35,927 bases of DNA from IMG/VR virus record IMGVR_UViG_3300028812_000010, positions 1 through 35,927 of that record; one strand, 5' to 3'. Numbering within the stretch: position 1 is the first letter of the stretch; each line of letters begins with the position of its first letter. The position numbers and the translations under genes are program-made. Origin of the DNA: a virus. Below are positions 17,212 through 23,392 of the stretch, one piece after another. Below the pieces are notes generated by a model. It saw only the letters and a list, made by a program, of their open reading frames with translations, did no database searches and had not been told where the DNA came from.

Positions 17212-17587
17212 GGAGCGGACGGACATGCTCGCGGCTCTGCGGCTCGCCGCGATTCTCGGCATCGCGCTCATCATCCTCGTCGGGGTCATGGGCTTCATCT
17301 ACATCTCGGCGTCGAGGAACGAGGCTCGCCACGACGACCGCGTGAGCATCTGTCGCGGCAACGTGGCACGCGGCTACCTGCTGCTGCGCGCCCGCGAGTT
17401 CACCGTCGCCGACACGCCGATCCGCGACTCGACCACCACGAAGATCGCGCCGGAGCTGTTCCAGATCCTCGACTGCGACTCGGGCTTGCCGCTGTCGACG
17501 CCCGAGCAGGAGCGCTATCTCCAGGTCCTGAACACGGGCGTCGTGCCCGAGATCGTGAACGGTCTAGTCACCGTTCCCGCTGAGTAG
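17198..17587 (+). CDS. Second single-span membrane protein in lysis block
   Basis: A 129-residue protein. GTG 17198 has GGAGAG seven bases upstream; ATG 17225 with GAGGAG upstream is an alternative that removes nine residues. One span (about 14-37: LRLAAILGIALIILVGVMGF) is followed by an outer domain with two cysteines. The layout parallels the gene before it. Together they could act like accessory lysis proteins, but no family was recognised. Confidence 0.6.
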   Translation: MPASEERTDMLAALRLAAILGIALIILVGVMGFIYISASRNEARHDDRVSICRGNVARGYLLLRAREFTVADTPIRDSTTTKIAPELFQILDCDSGLPLSTPEQERYLQVLNTGVVPEIVNGLVTVPAE

Positions 17588-17596
17588 GCTTCGGCC

Positions 17597-18268
17597 ATGG
17601 CCCTTTCCGAGAGACAGGTGAAGCGCCTCCAGCGGGATCTCAACCGCTTCTCCCGCGACAAGTCCCTGAGCCTCACGCCGCTGCGCATCGACGGCGAGAT
17701 GGGCGCCCTCACGCGCAAGCGGATCAGGTACGTCTACTTCCTGCTCGGCTACTCGCGGAAGCGCATCAAGGCGGCGAAGGTGAACCGGGACTTCCGTCGC
17801 CAGCTCGCGAACCCGCGCCGAGTGCTGGGGAAGACGAAGTGGCATCGCCGTCGCGTGCGCCGAGGCCTCAAGCGGCGGATCAAGCGTCGCCGTGACGTGG
17901 CCCGCAACCATGTGCAGGCGGTGCGGGCGTCGGGCGTGACCTACTACGACGGCAAGCCCGTCGCGAGGTGGATCGTGCCCTACATGGAGTGGGCGCGGCG
18001 CAACGGTTGGTCGGGGCGTCTCGTGAGCGGGTGGCGCGACCCGCTGTACTCGGAGCGCCTGTGCTACGGCATGTGCGGCCGACCGACGTGCCCGGGACGC
18101 TGTGCTGGTCGCGGCTCGGCCCACTCGCAGTCCGCATTTGGGTCCGGCGCCATCGACGTGTCGGACTACATTCGTTTCGGGCAGCTCATGGCGCGCTGCC
18201 CGTTGAACCCGAAGCTCACGAACCATTTGCCGAACGATCGTGTCCACTTCTCGCGGAGTGGCTACTAG
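17597..18268 (+). CDS. Endolysin: M15-type peptidase with PG-binding-like N-terminus
   Basis: A 223-residue protein. Residues about 5-52 (LQRDLNRFSR, then LRIDGEMGALTRKRI) look like a peptidoglycan-binding domain. A very basic linker (about 80-108) follows. The C-terminal part has the M15/VanY-like features VSGWRD (about 143-148), zinc ligands His176 (SAH) and Asp187 (GAID), and a final His217 (DRVHF). It should cut peptide bonds in cell-wall stems. An insertion with four Cys (156, 160, 165, 169) before the first His is unusual and may bind another metal or form disulfides. Confidence 0.75.
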   Translation: MALSERQVKRLQRDLNRFSRDKSLSLTPLRIDGEMGALTRKRIRYVYFLLGYSRKRIKAAKVNRDFRRQLANPRRVLGKTKWHRRRVRRGLKRRIKRRRDVARNHVQAVRASGVTYYDGKPVARWIVPYMEWARRNGWSGRLVSGWRDPLYSERLCYGMCGRPTCPGRCAGRGSAHSQSAFGSGAIDVSDYIRFGQLMARCPLNPKLTNHLPNDRVHFSRSGY

Positions 18269-18276
18269 GAGGAACC

Positions 18277-18600
18277 ATGGTGGAGGATGCTGTAAAGAGC
18301 CAGATCGGGAAGGTGGTCGCCTTCGTGCTGACGCCGATCCTGTTGCCGCTCGCGGGTATCGTGGCGAACTGGGCGCAGGACGCGCTCGGGCTCGATCTGA
18401 ATGGTGCGGACCTCACGGCCTACGTCGTCGCGGTCGTGGCTGGTGTTGCGCTCGGCGCGTGGCAGTGGCTGCGGAATCGCTCCGAGTGGGAGAAGGCGGT
18501 GCTGTTGACGCGGCAGGTGCACGAGGCGGGCGCCGCCTACACGGGCACCGCGACCACCGGCGTGACCGTTTCTCCGCCTGGGGCAACGCAGATCCCATGA
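18277..18600 (+). CDS. Holin
   Basis: A 107-residue protein with a strong AGGAGGAACC site before ATG 18277. Two hydrophobic segments are visible (about 13-32, VVAFVLTPILLPLAGIVANW, and about 47-64, YVVAVVAGVALGAWQWL), then a charged region and a polar Thr/Gly-rich tail. Size, topology and position between two lysin genes fit a holin that releases the endolysins. Its ATG lies eight bases after the M15 stop. Confidence 0.7.
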   Translation: MVEDAVKSQIGKVVAFVLTPILLPLAGIVANWAQDALGLDLNGADLTAYVVAVVAGVALGAWQWLRNRSEWEKAVLLTRQVHEAGAAYTGTATTGVTVSPPGATQIP

Positions 18601-19340
18601 CCCTGCCTGCCGAGCCGCCTCGGTCGATCGACACCGCGCTCAAGACCGGCGACAGCGGGTGGGCGGTCTTCGGCCTGCAGAAGTGCCTCAACTTCGTCAA
18701 CGGGTCTACCCTCGTCGCGGACGGCGCCTTCGGGACCGTGACCGAAGGCGCCGTCGCCAGCTACCAGAAGCGCATGAGCCTGCTCGCGGACGGGATCGCG
18801 GGTCCCAAGACGCAGCTGGCCGCGTGCCAGCACCTGTGCGCCGTGACGTTCATCAACGGTGCGCCGAACGGGCTCGGGCTCGGCATGGTCGAGGGCGAGG
18901 GTGGCTACTACTTCGGCGCCGTGAACTGGGGCGTGACCGGCGGCGTCGACTGCGGCGTCGTGCAGGAGCGTGTCGTGGGTCCACCCTTCTCTTCGGTGAA
19001 CCTGCGACACGCCTTCAACGCGCCCGAGAGCCTCAAGGGGGCGCTCATCACCGTCACCGAGCGGGCGAAGGGGTACGCGATCCACTCGTGGGCGAAGTTC
19101 TCGTGGGAGCGCCAGCTGCGGTGCGCGATCATGGCGCACAACTGGCCGGTCGCCGCGCTGTCGATCGCCAAGACGGGGAAGTGCCCGCACCCCGACTCGA
19201 CCGACGGCTGGTGGCCCCGGACGCTGGAGTTCCCCGACGGGACGTTGGTGCGCACGCGCTGGGACTGGTGCCAGTGGTACGCGATGGGCGGCCCGCACGG
19301 CGAGGCGCGCATCCCCCGCTACGTGACGCGGTGGTCGTGA
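18597..19340 (+). CDS. Endolysin: PG-binding domain plus lysozyme-like domain
   Basis: A 247-residue protein starting at an ATGA overlap with the holin. Residues about 15-78 are a PG_binding_1 repeat (LKTGDSGWAVFGLQKCLN, ADGAFGTVTEGAVASYQKRM, LADGIAGPKT). The C-terminal 150 residues contain GMVEGEGGYYFGAVNWGV with Glu99/Glu101, then GGVDCGVVQ, a pattern of Glu-based lysozyme/transglycosylase folds. It likely cuts the glycan strand, complementing the peptidase. The enzyme class is tentative; the binding domain is clear. Confidence 0.7.
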   Translation: MTLPAEPPRSIDTALKTGDSGWAVFGLQKCLNFVNGSTLVADGAFGTVTEGAVASYQKRMSLLADGIAGPKTQLAACQHLCAVTFINGAPNGLGLGMVEGEGGYYFGAVNWGVTGGVDCGVVQERVVGPPFSSVNLRHAFNAPESLKGALITVTERAKGYAIHSWAKFSWERQLRCAIMAHNWPVAALSIAKTGKCPHPDSTDGWWPRTLEFPDGTLVRTRWDWCQWYAMGGPHGEARIPRYVTRWS

Positions 19341-19624
19341 TGCTGCGGCCCGCTGGCCTGGAGCCGATCATCATGCGGGAGACGCCGCAGGCGCTGTCGA
19401 GCGAGGCGGCCTATCGGGCGGCGACGCTGCAGGGCGTGCAGCAGGCGTCGGGGGTTCGGGTGACGCGCTGGGCCTCGACGCGGGAGATTCAGCGGGTGCT
19501 GGAGCTACGCGGCGAGCCGAGCGCCGCTGCTGTCGCTGTCGGCCTCTTGCCGCAGCTTCTCCGTGAGGGCGTCCTGGAGCAACAGACTCGCCGCGACGGC
19601 CTCTACTGGCGGCGGGTTCTGTAG
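19340..19624 (+). CDS. Small hypothetical protein ending the forward operon
   Basis: A 94-residue protein with ATG overlapping the lysin TGA. The second half (ASTREIQRVLELRGEP, LLPQLLREGVLEQQTRR, DGLYWRRVL) looks like a small winged-helix pattern with a final strand. Its last 120 bases are antisense to the end of the first minus-strand gene. Both frames look protein-like; this one is favoured by continuous overlap with the lysis operon. Confidence 0.55.
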   Translation: MLRPAGLEPIIMRETPQALSSEAAYRAATLQGVQQASGVRVTRWASTREIQRVLELRGEPSAAAVAVGLLPQLLREGVLEQQTRRDGLYWRRVL

Positions 19625-19843
19625 CGTCGTGGCGTCCTCGGAGACGACCACGATGGCGTAGTCGCTGCCGTTGTAGTAGGCCTCGAACGCGGGACGCGCC
19701 CAATAGAGAGCGCGCTTCCACTCCTTGTACTCGGGTTGCTTGCGCGGCAAGGTGCGCATCGCCGCTGCCCATGCTGTCCGGAAGGGTGTCCCGATCGCCT
19801 TGAACTCAGCGAGGACGATCCGGGTGTGCTGTGCGGCAGTCAC
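19505..19843 (-). CDS. Hypothetical protein, convergent with the forward operon
   Basis: A 112-residue protein starting at GTG 19843. The N-terminal 75 residues (TRIVLAEFKAIGTPFRTAWA, QPEYKEWKRALYWARPAFEA, SDYAIVVVSEDATTL) look like a genuine helical domain closed by strands. The C-terminal 37 residues are helical and overlap the forward gene 19340-19624 on the other strand. No family was recognised. It is the last gene of the minus-strand transcription unit. Confidence 0.55.
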   Translation of the reverse strand: MTAAQHTRIVLAEFKAIGTPFRTAWAAAMRTLPRKQPEYKEWKRALYWARPAFEAYYNGSDYAIVVVSEDATTLQNPPPVEAVAASLLLQDALTEKLRQEADSDSSGARLAA

Positions 19844-19877
19844 GTCCCCGCACAGTCTTGCCCCCCCGCCGGACGAG

Positions 19878-19976
19878 TCAAGGTTGCGGCTCTCGGCACT
19901 TCGGACAGTGGGGGACGAACCACCACATGACGTGCCCGCAGGACCAGCACCGCTTGCGCTTGCCGATCTTCGTCAC
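19878..19976 (-). CDS. Mini zinc-ribbon protein
   Basis: A 32-residue protein starting at GTG 19976 in a GTGA overlap with the gene before it; GGAG lies eight bases upstream. It has a basic start (TKIGKRKR) and two knuckles, CWSC and CPKC, separated by 13 residues, making a single four-Cys zinc ribbon. A nucleic-acid or protein contact role is plausible. Coupling to a membrane-protein gene is clear. Confidence 0.6.
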   Translation of the reverse strand: MTKIGKRKRCWSCGHVMWWFVPHCPKCREPQP

Positions 19977-20098
19977 CAGGTGATCTCCGTCACCTCGATG
20001 AACTTGACCACGCCGAGGACGACGAGGGCCAGAACCACCACGGCGGCAACAAGGACGACTGCTGCGGCAGTCCATGACCGGAACATACCCGGCTTCAC
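19973..20098 (-). CDS. Small membrane protein
   Basis: A 41-residue protein starting at GTG 20098 (GTGA overlap, GGAAG upstream); ATG 20086 is an alternative. It is essentially one hydrophobic span of about 24 residues (AAVVLVAAVVVLALVVLGVV) followed by a short acidic end. The function is unknown. It is sandwiched between two zinc-protein genes in the same coupled operon. Confidence 0.55.
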   Translation of the reverse strand: MKPGMFRSWTAAAVVLVAAVVVLALVVLGVVKFIEVTEITW

Positions 20099-20445
20099 GG
20101 CGTTCTTCCGTAGCAGGGGATCAGACAAACCTCGTGGTCGAGCCCCACGAGGTCGTTGAGCACATTGCCGTAGCGCTCCTCGACGTAGCGGAGCACCGTG
20201 GGGTCGCAGCCGATCAGCAGATAGCCGCGCCCCTCGCCGTGGTAGTGGAGCGATGAGAGCCACTGGTGATAGGTGCTCGCGGGCACCTGACGCTCGACGA
20301 AGGTCATCACGCGATCCCACTCCGGATGCCTCACTCCCGGGCAACGGCACTCGTCGCAGCAGGTGTCGCTCGGCCGCATCCAGTTCACGTTACAGACGGG
20401 GCAGCGGACGTCCTCGGGGCGCAACTCCCTCACTACCTCGATCAC
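20095..20445 (-). CDS. Zinc-ribbon / DnaA domain I-like fusion
   Basis: A 116-residue protein starting at GTG 20445, coupled by GTGA to the upstream gene. Residues 15-35 hold six cysteines (CPVC, then CC-x2-C-x-C), a small zinc module. Residues about 42-100 follow the DnaA N-terminal domain pattern: EWDRVMTFVERQVPASTYHQ, WL, a strand pair (GRGYLLIG), then PTVLRYVEERYGNVLNDLV. DnaA domain I binds the replicative helicase and initiation regulators. The AAA+ and DNA-binding domains of DnaA are absent. A role in capturing or blocking host initiation factors is inferred. Confidence 0.7.
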   Translation of the reverse strand: MIEVVRELRPEDVRCPVCNVNWMRPSDTCCDECRCPGVRHPEWDRVMTFVERQVPASTYHQWLSSLHYHGEGRGYLLIGCDPTVLRYVEERYGNVLNDLVGLDHEVCLIPCYGRTP

Positions 20446-20642
20446 CGCTTGTACCGCAGCTCGTCCACTTTGTCGGCGATGTCCGACAGGGAGTAGACGA
20501 TCGCCGAGCCGACGAGCAGCACGACCCGGGCGATGGTAATCATCTGGTTCGACCGCGCCGCGCTCACGATGTTCTGGGCGTCGCGCAGGGCACCGAACGA
20601 GCGCTCGGCGTAGGTGAGGTCCTGCTCTGTCTCAGCGGCCAT
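20442..20642 (-). CDS. Small single-span membrane protein
   Basis: A 66-residue protein with ATG 20642 inside the end of the upstream gene (11-base overlap). An N-terminal charged helix (TEQDLTYAERSFGALRDA) is followed by a span (about 34-52, MITIARVVLLVGSAIVYSL) and a charged tail. It lies between two replication-type genes, so it may help tether replication proteins to the membrane (speculative). Confidence 0.6.
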   Translation of the reverse strand: MAAETEQDLTYAERSFGALRDAQNIVSAARSNQMITIARVVLLVGSAIVYSLSDIADKVDELRYKR

Positions 20643-21036
20643 CGGGAACTCGGATCGCGAGGCGTGAGCCGTACATGGCTGTGAACTCCTTGAGTAGCGG
20701 CGTGTCGGGGCAGGAGAGGACCTCCCGCTGCATGGCGACAGCAACCTTGGGGGAACGGTTGGCGTAGTGGGCGCGCTTGACGACCCACAGCACCTCGTTC
20801 TCTTGGTCGTACCTGACCATCGGCTTTCGTGCCAGCTCATCGAGCGCGTAGCGGACTCGGAGGCTGTCATTGCCGAACAGGCGAGACATCGCCCGCACCG
20901 AGACCTCGTAGATGCCGCTGATCGCGGCCTTGGGATTGGTCCAGCTCCAGAGGAAGAGGAGTTGAGCGTCGGCGGACAGAGCCGCGAAGTCGGGGTCCGT
21001 CCAGATGGCGCACTCGACCATTACGAAGCGACCCAC
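20632..21036 (-). CDS. Winged-helix replisome organiser / helicase-loader-like protein
   Basis: A 134-residue protein starting at GTG 21036 with AGGAG five bases upstream. IWTDPDFAALSADAQLLFLW and ISGIYEVSVRAMSRLF, then a helix and EVLWVVKRAHY, form the winged-helix layout of the N-terminal domain of phage replication proteins of the DnaD/replisome-organiser type. The C-terminal helicase-contact domain is short. It is the first gene after promoter 21063-21092. The DnaA-domain-I fusion two genes downstream supports an initiation role. Confidence 0.65.
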   Translation of the reverse strand: MGRFVMVECAIWTDPDFAALSADAQLLFLWSWTNPKAAISGIYEVSVRAMSRLFGNDSLRVRYALDELARKPMVRYDQENEVLWVVKRAHYANRSPKVAVAMQREVLSCPDTPLLKEFTAMYGSRLAIRVPDGR

Positions 21037-21062
21037 GACAGCTCCTCTCTCTCACACAGTGG

Positions 21063-21092
21063 ACTATGCGCTCCAAGGGGCGCCTTAGTCAA
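21063..21092 (-). promoter_or_regulatory. Promoter P1, TTGACT-N18-CATAGT, GGCGCC in spacer
   Basis: The -35 (21087-21092) overlaps the RusA stop codon. The spacer is exactly 18 bases and begins AAGGCGCC; the -10 is 21063-21068. Transcription would start near 21056, leaving a short leader with GAGAGAGAGGAG before GTG 21036. Confidence 0.65.
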
Positions 21093-21475
21093 CCATCGGA
21101 GACGAAGAGGTCGACGACCGTACGACCGAGCGGCTTGACCAGCTCGCCATGGATCTCCAGCCCGCCGAAGCGGAACTTGTCGGGCGTGTCGTCGTCCAGG
21201 TAGTTGCCATCAACGAGGGCGTCGCCGAGACACTTCTCAACGATGGAGCGGTAGTTGCCTTCGTCGCGCTTGCGCCGCGCCGGGAACCACATCTCGGCCT
21301 TGGCATAGATCGCCCTGGGGATCTCGGGCGTGTGGACCTTGGGTAGCGGACTCGCCAGCAGGGCCATGCCGAACAGGCCTTGCCACTGTTTCTTCACGCG
21401 CTGGTGCACTCGCCAGTTGCGGTACATGAGCGCGTTCAAGGACGGCGGCGTGCCGTCGAGGTCGAGACGTACCAT
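21089..21475 (-). CDS. RusA-like Holliday junction resolvase
   Basis: A 128-residue protein; ATG 21475 overlaps the upstream TGA, and GTG 21478 immediately before is also possible. The N-terminus (LDGTPPSLNALMYRNWRV) and the acidic core RDEGNYRSIVEKCLGDALVD with YLDDDTP match RusA, whose catalytic acids here would be Asp71, Asp85 and Asp94-96. RusA dimers resolve four-way junctions during recombination and replication. Length is normal. The gene's end carries the -35 of promoter P1. Confidence 0.85.
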   Translation of the reverse strand: MVRLDLDGTPPSLNALMYRNWRVHQRVKKQWQGLFGMALLASPLPKVHTPEIPRAIYAKAEMWFPARRKRDEGNYRSIVEKCLGDALVDGNYLDDDTPDKFRFGGLEIHGELVKPLGRTVVDLFVSDG

Positions 21476-21768
21476 CACGCCGCGACCAGCTCTCGCTCCT
21501 CCTCGTGCTCCAACTCGGGGAGGGTCGCGCCGCCCCACACGTACGTCGCCGCGTGGGTCTTCTCGTTCACCGAGTCCCGGACGTAGCACTCGGTGCCCGG
21601 CGCGGGGTTGAAGTGCCAGGCGACGTGCCTGCCGCAGCGCTGGCACATGCACACCCACATGCGCTCCACCAGCTCCTCGATGCAGCCGTCGTCGCCGTCG
21701 AACGGGCCGTGCACCAGCACGACGTCCCACATCACGTGGGTGTCATCCCGCCATGGGTTCCTGCGCAT
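21475..21768 (-). CDS. Cysteine-containing hypothetical protein
   Basis: A 97-residue protein with a strong AGAGGAGG site before ATG 21768. It starts inside the last 26 bases of the upstream gene. CMCQRCGRHVAWHFNPAPGT in the middle looks like half of a zinc site, with a further Cys just beyond. An acidic tail (ELEHEEERELVAA) ends it. The family is unknown; its position next to RusA suggests DNA metabolism. Confidence 0.6.
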   Translation of the reverse strand: MRRNPWRDDTHVMWDVVLVHGPFDGDDGCIEELVERMWVCMCQRCGRHVAWHFNPAPGTECYVRDSVNEKTHAATYVWGGATLPELEHEEERELVAA

Positions 21769-22060
21769 TGCCAGCCTCCTCTGTGGACTGTGTGATGACC
21801 TCTCGGATGAACATGGAGCGCGCCTCGGCCTGCGCCCGCTGTCGAATCTCGACCGGGGACGGCGAGACCAGCCCGGGGACCAGCAGCTCGCACGCCTGCA
21901 CCTCGCCCCAGATCATCGAGAGGGTGTGCAGGCCTCGCCCGTCGTACTTGTGGTAGCGCTGCCCACGTAGCTCTGCGAGGCGTTCGCCGCGAGCGAACAG
22001 GTAGGCCGAGCGCAACATCTCGGCGTGCCGCTCGCGGATGATCGTCTCCATCTCGGTCAC
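21743..22060 (-). CDS. Helical hypothetical protein
   Basis: A 105-residue protein starting at GTG 22060 in a GTGA overlap with the sIHF gene. It is mostly helical (EMETIIRERHAEMLRSAYLF, PVEIRQRAQAEARSMFIREV) with a short middle (SMIWGEVQACELLVPGLVS). No motif was recognised. Tight coupling to sIHF suggests co-expression. Confidence 0.6.
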   Translation of the reverse strand: MTEMETIIRERHAEMLRSAYLFARGERLAELRGQRYHKYDGRGLHTLSMIWGEVQACELLVPGLVSPSPVEIRQRAQAEARSMFIREVITQSTEEAGNAQEPMAG

Positions 22061-22389
22061 GAGACCGCTGCGCCCTTCGTCAGATCGGCGAGTTGCTGGC
22101 GACGCTCCTTGGTGAGCCTCCCGAGCTTCGCCTCGGCCGAGCAGTCGAACGCCGCGATGATCTCGAAGGTCAACGAGGAGCCGATGCCCGGCACGAAGCG
22201 CAGGATCTGGCGCAGGCGCATCTCGCCTGCCAGTTCTTCGATCACCGGATCGGCCTCGCCGCGCAGCACGCGGTAGGGGTCGATCTGGCCGCTCGCCATG
22301 GCCTCTCGCAGGAGCTTGCGCTTGCCGCGCACTTCCTTGCTGATCTCCCACACGGGGCGGGAGTCAATGCCACGGTCGAGTTGGGTCAT
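22057..22389 (-). CDS. Actinobacterial integration host factor (sIHF/mIHF-like)
   Basis: A 110-residue protein starting at ATG 22389 (ATGA overlap). The body follows the sIHF pattern: a charged helix (RGKRKLLREAMASGQIDPYR), an acidic step (EADPVIEELAGEMRLRQILR), the helix-hairpin-helix FVPGIGSSLTFEIIAAF, and a final helix (LGRLTKERRQQLADL). sIHF binds and bends DNA as a nucleoid protein and assists L5 integrase in mycobacteria. This strongly indicates an actinobacterial host. Possible roles are replication, packaging or late-gene control; no integrase is in view. Confidence 0.85.
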   Translation of the reverse strand: MTQLDRGIDSRPVWEISKEVRGKRKLLREAMASGQIDPYRVLRGEADPVIEELAGEMRLRQILRFVPGIGSSLTFEIIAAFDCSAEAKLGRLTKERRQQLADLTKGAAVS

Positions 22390-22754
22390 GCGACGATCTT
22401 GGGCTCCCGGTTCTCCAGCCGGGGCTGGACGGGGTTGAAGTTGGCGATGGCGGCCAGCGTCGGCATGTGCTCGCCGCCCGCGAGGACCGCAGCGCGGAGC
22501 TGCTCGTTGTCCGCGATCGCGGCAGCCCGAGCGGCAGGCTGTCCACCGATGACCTCGTAGGTGCCGATGACGCGGAGAAGCTCGTCCTCGTCGGTGCGCT
22601 CGCCGACGACCTGCACGACGAGGTACTTCGTCGGCCTGCGCTCTGCACCGACCTGGCGCTTGACGGCCTCGACGGCGGGCGTGTCCTGGGACTGCGCGAT
22701 GGCGTCCTCGATCGAGCCCTTCCGGGTCACGTCGTTCGTGGTGATGGTGTTCAC
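22386..22754 (-). CDS. Hypothetical protein
   Basis: A 122-residue protein starting at GTG 22754 in a GTGA overlap. A Thr-rich N-terminus is followed by a strand (TKYLVVQVVGERTDEDELL), a strand-helix part (GTYEVIGGQPAARAAAIADN) and an Ala-rich helix. The C-terminus is polar (LENREPKIVA). No family was recognised. It is co-transcribed between the OB-fold-like gene and sIHF. Confidence 0.6.
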   Translation of the reverse strand: MNTITTNDVTRKGSIEDAIAQSQDTPAVEAVKRQVGAERRPTKYLVVQVVGERTDEDELLRVIGTYEVIGGQPAARAAAIADNEQLRAAVLAGGEHMPTLAAIANFNPVQPRLENREPKIVA

Positions 22755-23206
22755 TGCGTGGCGCCTCCTTCGGCTTCTTGGACCTGCTTGAACAGGGTCG
22801 CGGCGACGAGCTTGACCTGCGCGGCCACGTCGCCCGCGCTGGGCGGGTGGTACTCGCCGTGGGCCGCTGCGACTTCGAGGATCGTCACCGCGCACTTCTG
22901 GGCGTGCTGCATGGCGATCGAGCGGCGCTCCTCGGGAGGACGCGCTCGACTGCCACCTCCCCCGAAGCCTGCGCCCTGGGCCAGCTTGAACTTGGGGCCG
23001 TACTGCGCCTCAAGATCAATGTCTCCTTCGACGGACTGCCCGACCTGCGGTGCCGGGGACTCCGGCTTCCTCGACCACTCGCAGTTGCGAACCACCTGCC
23101 CCGAGGCGTCCTGTAGATCGACTCGGTAGCCCTTCATCGGGCCGCCCTTCGTCGAGTTCCAGTCCCGAACTTGGTCTGAGACAAGGGTGACTGTATACGT
23201 TGGCAT
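22751..23206 (-). CDS. Possible OB-fold / single-strand DNA-binding protein
   Basis: A 151-residue protein starting at ATG 23206. Residues 1-75 are strand-rich (YTVTLVSDQVRDWNSTKG, YRVDLQDASGQVVRNCEW, SVEGDIDLEAQYGPKFKLAQ), consistent with an OB fold. A Gly-rich basic link and a helical end (RRSIAMQHAQKCAVTILEVA) follow. This architecture is common in phage-encoded ssDNA-binding-like proteins next to recombination genes, as here. There is no classic SSB acidic tip. The gene is preceded by the attenuator-like leader and promoter P2. Confidence 0.5.
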   Translation of the reverse strand: MPTYTVTLVSDQVRDWNSTKGGPMKGYRVDLQDASGQVVRNCEWSRKPESPAPQVGQSVEGDIDLEAQYGPKFKLAQGAGFGGGGSRARPPEERRSIAMQHAQKCAVTILEVAAAHGEYHPPSAGDVAAQVKLVAATLFKQVQEAEGGATQ

Positions 23207-23227
23207 CGGAGCAGGTGGTCCTCTGGT

Positions 23228-23281
23228 AGAAAGGAGATATAGATGGAGAAATGAGCCTTCTCTATTTCCTTTCTCCCATCT
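23228..23281 (-). promoter_or_regulatory. Leader with mutually exclusive hairpins (attenuator candidate)
   Basis: In the about 100-base leader after P2, segment 23270-23281 can pair with 23241-23251 (11 pairs, one bulge). The overlapping segment 23267-23274 can instead pair with 23228-23235 (8 pairs, extendable past one mismatch). The two cannot form together. A five-codon ORF lies inside the first hairpin arm. The region is visibly poorer in GC than its surroundings. Confidence 0.55.
23262..23279 (-). CDS. Five-codon leader ORF
   Basis: It reads MGERK then TAG. AAGGG sits six bases before the ATG, a usable ribosome site. A ribosome translating it would cover the arm shared by the two alternative hairpins of the leader, as in translation-controlled attenuation. 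It might be chance. Confidence 0.35.
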   Translation of the reverse strand: MGERK

Positions 23282-23315
23282 AGAGCCCTTGTCAACGGCC
23301 GGGTTACTGGTGTTG

Positions 23316-23345
23316 ATGTTACAGGCCTAACGGCCTGAAAGTCAA
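23316..23345 (-). promoter_or_regulatory. Promoter P2, TTGACT-N18-TAACAT, inverted repeat in spacer
   Basis: The -35 is 23340-23345 and the -10 is 23316-23321. The 18-base spacer contains a perfect inverted repeat, CAGGCC-GTTA-GGCCTG (23322-23337), suitable as an operator. It would drive the operon starting with the OB-fold-like gene. Confidence 0.65.
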
Positions 23346-23392
23346 GCACCACGTCGCAAATAGCGAGGAACTGTTAGACAAGGGACCCCGTC

